Part shown: piece after piece, positions 58,354 to 64,000 of the stretch | How the letters are laid out: each line of letters starts with the position of its first letter | How positions within the stretch are numbered: position 1 is the first letter of the stretch | Assembly (NCBI GenBank): GCA_021613375.1 | Contig: CM038711.1 | Span: 19,391,694 to 19,455,693 of the forward strand | Length of the DNA: 64,000 bases | Source: Megaleporinus macrocephalus | Taxonomy: Eukaryota > Chordata > Actinopteri > Characiformes > Anostomidae | Direction of reading: 5' to 3' | The notes under the pieces: generated by a model | Database searches by the model: none | Seen by the model: the letters and a program-made list of their open reading frames with translations, nothing else | Told to the model about the DNA's origin: nothing | Program-made: the position numbers and the translations under genes

Positions 58354-59192
58354 GGCTACGTTTACACGCAGCCTGATAATCTATTAATTATCCGACTAAT
58401 AGCTCAATCGGAAATAGAATATGTCTATGTATACACCTCTATCCGAATAGACTAGTGCGACTAAGGTCAATACAATTACACTGTCTATCTGATTGAACGA
58501 GCTGGGTAATCCTACAAATAATCTGTTAAATAGAAGAATAATAATCATGTAAACACCTGTATCCGATTACATTCCCAATCAGAAAGTTTAAGTACGTTCT
58601 GCATGTGCAGTTGCATCATAAAAGAAGTTTCAACATGGCGGGAGGTAGAAACTGGTCTTCAGAAGAGATGAAGTTCATGCTTCAAACTTTAAAAATAGTT
58701 AGCAGGATGGATGGCCGTAAAGCTCGCAAAAACTGGCTGTTCAGACAAGTATATTAACAAATGTACGACGGTGGTTTTACACAAACTGTAGAGTAAATTA
58801 AAACCAGATGGACGTTTCTCAAATCAGTGTATGACAAAGCTAATAACCAGAACTTTCCCGTTTTACGAAATTTTACATGAATTCATGGGAGATCGCCCCT
58901 TCTTTAATAAGTACATGTGAAGTATGTTTTCCTCAGTCTGCCACAATTTTAAATAAATTAAAAACACGAGTCTCACTCTGACCGAACTCGCTCTATACTC
59001 ATTGTCATGGTAACGTGTACACCAAGTTGTACTCTACGCACGTGTGTGATTTTGCCTCCGATTGCTTTTGCATGTAAACAGAGATTTCAATCAGATTGTT
59101 GAGTAGAGTAAGCATATAAACAACTCAGTTTTAATCTATAATCGGAATTAATTCAATCGGATTGGAGAAAATCTCTGCATGTAAACATAGCG
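58354..59192 (+). mobile_element. PIF/Harbinger-like element with 3-bp target duplication
   Basis: The ends 'ggctacgtttacacgcag' and 'ctgcatgtaaacatagcg' are inverted copies at 15 of 18 positions. The trinucleotide 'agt' flanks both sides (58351-58353 and 59193-59195); 3-bp duplications are usual for PIF/Harbinger. Subterminal words such as 'tccgatta' and 'aatcgg' recur on both sides, giving a long palindromic structure. A Myb/SANT-like frame relic lies inside. The 839-bp copy lacks the nuclease gene. Confidence 0.75.
58635..58865 (+). pseudogene. Harbinger Myb/SANT-like DNA-binding protein relic
   Basis: From the ATG at 58635 the frame reads 'MAGGRNWSSEEMKFMLQTL', then 'NWLFRQVY', a stop, 'QMYDGGFTQTVE', another stop, and 'IKTRWTFLKSVYDKANNQN' in the same frame. 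This pattern (W-S-x-EE...L...Y-x-x-M...G-x-x-RT-x-EQIK-x-RWKxLK-x-Y-x-K) fits the Myb/SANT-like protein that accompanies PIF/Harbinger transposases and binds element ends. Two in-frame stops inactivate it. Confidence 0.7.
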
Positions 59193-59195
59193 AGT

Positions 59196-59590
59196 GTTTT
59201 GTGTCCATGGGGTTCTGTGTTCAGATTTGTCTCTGCCATCTTTGTTTTTGCCAGAGATGTGACTAGGTGGTAACTTGTCAATTTAGCAGTCTCTGTAAAG
59301 TGAATGGTCCTACTGCCACCAGAGCTGACAGCAAGTATAAAACACACCACTAAATATCAGCGCTTTATTTTCAAGAATCAATATTTCCCTACATGTATAA
59401 GGCCTCAGGTAGAACAGGGGAAATACTAAACCATTCATATCAGGCAAGTTAAAGTGTCTAGTCGCACAGTTATCACCTGTTATTAAGCAAGTATTAGCAA
59501 AAATTGAGATTTGATGACCTGATGGTACAGCAGGCCGTGATACAATCGAGGGAGTGCTGAATTGATTTGTATGTGCTGAGGATTGCTATG
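59196..59590. other. Noncoding DNA, no feature seen
   Basis: No recognisable feature. Confidence 0.45.
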
Positions 59591-59594
59591 AGTC

Positions 59595-59960
59595 AAGGCT
59601 GGAGTCTCACCCCAAGCCACTTGTAAATGTTTATCCAGTGTCAGTGCTCTCCCAATGCTCTCGGTGAAAAGCTAATCACAGTGATCAGTGTTCTTTTAAG
59701 GCTTGACCAGCCACAGTAATCGGTTCACTCTCGCTCGCGCCTAATGGCTCTTAAGTTGCTCTGCCCCTGGACTTCTAACACTCCTGCCCACCTCCCCCTC
59801 TTCCTGTGCGCGGGCTGCTCCGCTCGAAAGCTGATCAATTAAAATGACTTTAGCATTTACGGACCCATCAATAAGCGCTCCCCTCTGGCTCAACAGTTCT
59901 TGCCTACGTTGTACTGGAGGGCTCTAGGCAGCATGCGTAGAGTCAGTTGTTTCCACTCAA
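59595..59960. promoter_or_regulatory. Candidate cis-regulatory block
   Basis: CpG-retaining complex sequence, including 'actctcgctcgcgcctaatg' (59727-59746), 'gctgatcaattaaaatgac' (59830-59848) with an AATTA core, and 'catcaataagcgctcc'. No repeat or coding domain. The enhancer reading is inferred. Confidence 0.4.
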
Positions 59961-60790
59961 TGGGCTTCAATGTCATAAACAAAGCAAATTTGCAGCCAGT
60001 GATCGATAGGATGGGAGCTAAATGTTGATTTACACAGCACCTTATCTCACACCTATGAGATGTCTGTTTTTGTTTTTTTACTTTGCATCTGTGCTTTTCT
60101 TGAGACTTAGAAAACACAACTTTTGCTACACGGTTTAACCCCTAAAGTGCAAGCACAGTATTTCTTATTCTTTTATATTTAAATGTATTTATATTTATAT
60201 ATAGAAATTAATATTAGTAAGTCCCTGATTACTTGTCCTGTCTTGCATGTTAGCCAGTGTTCCAGCAAACTGGCAAATGTTCTCAGCATGTACTCAGACC
60301 TAAATGAGTGCCATATGAGTGTAGTGTTGGTTGTTTCCACAATTTTGGAAATCTTCTTTGGTTACAACTAACACAGTACTTTGACTTAAATCACTGTGTA
60401 TGGACAAAGCTTATAATTTGTGTGCTCATATTGTACAAAAATAATCAATTTAATTCACATTGTTTTAGCCTATATACTTATCATACTGAGTTTTTGCTAT
60501 GAATGCATGGGTACATCTTTACATAAAAAGCACAAAACCTTCTTCACTTTTAATGTCAGTGGAAACAAAGTTTTCCAAGCTATTTTGTAACATTTCTATT
60601 GGTTCATTTGTCATAAGATTTTCTCTCAATATAAAGGAAAGCTGTCGTATTCAAATGATTTAGAACAATGAAAATCAACAGTAATGGTTTTGTTTGGACA
60701 GCGACGATATAAGTACTACATTATTATATAATTTATATATTGCATTATATTATATATTATCTTATTGTTATATATATTACACCAACAGGA
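59961..60790. other. AT-rich noncoding DNA
   Basis: Highly AT-rich patch with TA/ATT words at 60718-60780. 'tttggacagcgacgatataa' near 60693 resembles the left flank of the following Tc1 lineage, so part of this stretch may belong to it. Confidence 0.45.
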
Positions 60791-60819
60791 ACTTTTTTGA
60801 CATCACATTTTAAAACCAT

Positions 60820-61790
60820 AGGCAATAAAATGGAGTTAGTGCCCACTTTGCAGCTTCCATTCTTCTGGGAAGGCTTTCTACGAGATTTGAAGTGTGTCTG
60901 CTTGAATTGTTGCCTGTTTATCCAGTAGAGTATTTGAGGTCAGACATGTTGGGCGTAAGGACCTGGCTTGCTGTCTCTGTTGTAGTTCATTGCAAAGGTG
61001 TTCAATTGGCTTGAGGTCAGGGCTCTGTGTAGGCCAGTTAAGTTGGTCCACTCCAAACTTACCCATGTTCCATGTCTGTTTGGAGCTTACTTTATGCATT
61101 GGGGCACAGACATGCTAGAACATAAAAAGGATGTGCTGAAGCATTAAGATTTCCCTTTACAGGCCAGCCCCTGAAATACAATCCAGAGCATTATCCCTCC
61201 TCCACCAAACTTTACAGTAGACAAGGCAAGTGAAGTTCTCCTGAAAAGCATAATTTGTCACTTCACAAAACATGTTACAGAGCTGCACAGGCCAGTGTAC
61301 AAGCCAATCCGACGCTTGGCATTGTGCTTGGTGACATAAGGCTTAAATGTGCCTGCTTAGCTATGAAAACCCATTACTTGAAACTCCTAGTGCAGTTCTT
61401 GTGCTAATGTTGATGCCAGGTGAGGTTTGGAACTTACTTCAGTCAGCAGAGTGTTGGTGACCCTTACCAACTATGCGTTCGGCACCCGATGACCCCACTT
61501 TTTAGCTTTACCTGGTCTGTCACTTTGTGGCTCTGGTTCCTAAACATTTCCATTTTTCTATAATACCACTTACAGTTGATTATGGAATATCTGGGAGGGA
61601 AGAGATTGACTGGTTGCAACGATAGCATCCTATTATTTTAGAACAACTTTGGTCTTTAATTCCATTTTGCCTTAGAAATTTGAGGACATCTTTTAAGGAG
61701 AATAAACAAAAGTCTTCAGATCCACTGTTTATGTGTAGACACATTTTACAGACCAAAAGTAAGGCATTCATCACTTCACAGTTTCGCCAG
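60820..61790 (-). mobile_element. Tc1-like transposon relic, fourth lineage, minus strand
   Basis: The whole segment follows the minus-strand transposase gene of a well-populated fish Tc1 lineage. Its low-coordinate side has 'gtgcccactttgcagcttcc' and 'ttcttctgggaaggctttc', which I recognise as its 3' flank. Terminal repeats and target site were not identified, so limits are approximate. Confidence 0.65.
60890..61775 (-). pseudogene. Tc1-like transposase pseudogene
   Basis: On the minus strand, from the high-coordinate end, I can read a helix-turn-helix-like 'GIIEKWK' region (about 61560), a middle region around 61300-61350, and then, at 61060-60990, 'FGVDQLNWPTQSPDLKPIEHLCNEL', matching the conserved QSPDLNPIEHLWDEL segment with the third catalytic residue (Glu) retained. 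Frameshifts and stops separate these parts, and the DESRF and GGGSIMVWG boxes are eroded. It is a dead DDE transposase copy. Confidence 0.75.
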
Positions 61791-62350
61791 TCACCATGAT
61801 ATGGGTAATGCTGTAGATGACTTAATAAGCTTTACTAGGGCGATGGGAGTAGTTTTCTATTAACGGTGTGAGGCAGAATGTGTTAGAAGAGGCTGCCATA
61901 AATGGACTGAGGTGCTCCCCGAAGAGAACCTCACTTGACATGTGTTACTAAATCTTTTAGAGATGCCATCTGCCTACATCTCACTGTCAGTACCATTGAC
62001 CCCTGCCCATGCAGAGGTCATGGAGACCTGGTAAAAGTCTGGAGAGCACATTTAGAGCTGGTACTGAGCAGAATTCAGAATCAGGGCTCTTACAGGACAA
62101 TTTTGGCAAATACCCTCATGCTTCTCTTGTTTGACATGTAGTAAATACACTGAGACACACTCAGAGTCACTGTTTCTCCACGGCTGTTTATAATGGCGGA
62201 GAAGTGAAGCAAATGCATAAAGAAATATACAATTGTTGCGTAAATGTAATGTTATGAGAAGTTTACTTTATTGTAGATATAAAATGTGTGGCATCTTTTG
62301 CGAGTGCCTCTTATTAAGTTGGTGAATGTTGACAAAACATTGCCATTAAG
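61791..62350. other. Noncoding DNA, no feature seen
   Basis: A 68-codon plus-strand frame (61935-62141) has no domain. No repeat family recognised. Confidence 0.45.
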
Positions 62351-62355
62351 CCTTT

Positions 62356-62585
62356 AGTCAAGTCAAGTCAAGTTTATTTATATAGCGCTTTTTACAACGA
62401 TGTTGTCTCAAAGCAGCTTTACAGAGTTTTGACAGACAGTTATAACATATGTCCCCCAGTAAGCAAGCCAGAGGCAACAATGGCAAGAAAAAACTCCCTC
62501 AACTGGAGGAAGAAACCTTGGGAGGAACCAGACTCACAAGGGGGGACCCATCCTCCTCTGGTCAAACAGTATTCACAGTTTAATA
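62356..62585 (+). repeat. Fish interspersed repeat with 'tatatagcgctttt' core
   Basis: It begins with GTCAA tandem units, 'agtcaagtcaagtcaag', then 'tttatttatatagcgctttt', 'tctcaaagcagctttacag', 'gaggaagaaaccttgggagg' and 'cccatcctcctctggtc'. I know this order of phrases as a very abundant dispersed repeat in fish, especially ostariophysans. Its superfamily is not clear to me. The opposing open frames across it (62429-62629 and 62440-62799) reflect this consensus and are not host genes. Confidence 0.75.
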
Positions 62586-64000
62586 AACTAAATACCAAAG
62601 AAAAGAGTCTCTGTTTGAAATCTGGATAGCAAAGCTTTAGAAGCTGCACAGGTAGGGGCAGTCTCTGACTGAGGCAGTCTATGACTAAGGCTTTATGTAA
62701 AGTGGGCTCATATTGTGAAAATACTTTTTTGAATAAAAACATTGTGACATAGTATGTAAACAGTGTTTTAAATTTCAAAAAGCACCAATTTAGCTCCAAC
62801 TAATCATGCCAAAGTTGGAAGGATTATTTCAGTCTGGACTCCCTTTCAGGGCACCGCCAGTCAGGCAGCCAAGAAATACAGTTTTTTGCATGTAATTGTT
62901 AAAGCTGAGTTAAAACAATATGCTTATTATAAGGGCTAAGAGAATGGACAGCATGTGTTTGATTATCAACGTTTAAACGTTCACGCTGACAGACAGTAGA
63001 GTAGGAATAGTTACAGTATAGTATAGCGCCCGGACTTAAACTAGCTGCAGCTCAGATAACAGAGAGCTTAGGTGATGAGAAATGAGCAGGTGAGACGCGA
63101 AGCACATGGAGCCGATGCAGTGACCCGAATACACATTGATGTGTAATTAGTTACTTTCTTAACTACTTGATCATAAAGAGCAGGTCTCACAGCTTCATCT
63201 GTACAATTCTACATGACTTAGAAAGCAGTCTGAAGACTTGTAGCAGTGTGACTTCCAGAACAATAGAAGAATAAATGAAAAGAGCATAGTCCAGTGTTCT
63301 TGGCCATGTTCTCACTGCCATGTTGTCGTCTAGACAGCAAAAGACCACATAAAAAATCTGATTTTTGCAAGTTTGATCCAAACCACATTTGAAGGTTGTT
63401 TGAAATGCAAGTCCAGCCTGATATTTACTGATGTGTTTCTGACTGGATGCTCAAATCTGATTTCAAAGCATCCTTTATGTCAGTAGACGGAAGTACTGGG
63501 ATTTAAAGAGAGCGCTATAGAGGTGTGAAACGTGACGTCACATATTGATAGTTTGAAGACAAAATGTTGCACCTCTCTCTCTCCTGCATCTGCGTTTGAA
63601 AGCCATGTCCCCTGCATAGCTACGTAGTTACTGATGAATATGTCGTTGCCAAAGCAACCCATGCCGACAGGTTGGTGATGTAGTCGCCAGTCAGTACCAC
63701 TGCTGCAGACAGATTTCCCACATCAGTATCTGGTGTGACCCCCATTTGTGGCGTAACACATTTCTAGGGAAATTGTTTTTTCTCAGCAAATTGGGAGCAC
63801 GTTGCATGTTGCTTTTATATTTTTTTTAGTATAGATGCCGCAGAGAAGATGCTGATGCACGCACTGCAGACTGTTATGAACTGAGGCGAAGAGAAATTAG
63901 GTTGAAAAACATTCATACTTTGTGATTAACAAGGTCCATAAGTTCACTGAATTTAAAGGCTGTGCACAGGATGAATCTTGAACAGTCCTGTGTGTGCATG
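62586..64000. other. Noncoding DNA, possible repeat fragment near 63.3 kb
   Basis: The stretch 63340-63560 contains 'aaatctgatttttgcaagtt' and 'gatccaaaccacatttgaag', phrases that remind me of a dispersed fish repeat, but no ends are visible. Otherwise no feature is supported up to the window end. Confidence 0.35.

Noticed and set aside
62429..62799. Open frames across the fish interspersed repeat
   Set aside because: They follow the repeat consensus on both strands and overlap each other; not host genes.
1..64000. CRISPR arrays, operons, phage or bacterial features
   Set aside because: Nothing of the kind is visible; composition, transposon types and microsatellites are those of a vertebrate nuclear genome.

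Overview
The window looks like nuclear DNA from a ray-finned fish, most likely a teleost and possibly an ostariophysan. It is AT-rich and carries many short microsatellites. Old DNA transposons dominate the recognisable sequence (hAT, Tc1/mariner, PIF/Harbinger and a TTAA-target type), with two LINE remnants and an interspersed repeat containing a 'tttatttatatagcgctttt' core that I know from fish genomes. The taxonomic call rests on my memory of these repeat families, not on a search.

I found no host protein-coding gene, rRNA, tRNA or recognisable microRNA in 64 kb. The open frames are short, usually overlap others on the opposite strand, and carry no domain outside transposon relics. The window is therefore either intergenic (a gene desert) or inside one or more very large introns. 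I cannot name the neighbouring gene.

Layout. Positions 1-12.2 kb hold almost no transposons and several blocks of complex, CpG-retaining sequence with homeobox-, T-box- or PBX-like motifs, which I read as candidate cis-regulatory (conserved noncoding) blocks. Positions 12.2-26.4 kb mix such blocks with transposon relics: a 658-bp hAT-like element, a 294-bp hAT-like MITE, an RNase-H LINE fragment, a Tc1-like transposase pseudogene and a composite hAT-like element. Positions 26.4-38.5 kb hold further candidate blocks, a LINE reverse-transcriptase fragment, a hAT element with a perfect 8-bp target duplication (32187-32860), strong G-quadruplex and Z-DNA-prone tracts, and a hAT relic with a broken BED zinc finger. 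Positions 38.5-51.9 kb hold a second rich set of candidate blocks (43.5-46.4 kb and 50.5-51.5 kb), two Tc1 relics and a 1410-bp hAT element with a perfect 8-bp target duplication. Positions 51.9-64 kb hold a MITE, a TTAA-flanked element, the second copy of the 32-kb hAT family, a Harbinger element with a Myb/SANT relic, another Tc1 relic and the fish interspersed repeat.

No autonomous or intact mobile element is present: every transposase or reverse-transcriptase fragment I can read is frameshifted or truncated. I found no previously undescribed biological system. The most useful results are the precisely bounded transposon copies (target duplications visible by eye), the unusual-DNA tracts, and the candidate regulatory blocks, whose conservation must be tested by alignment.
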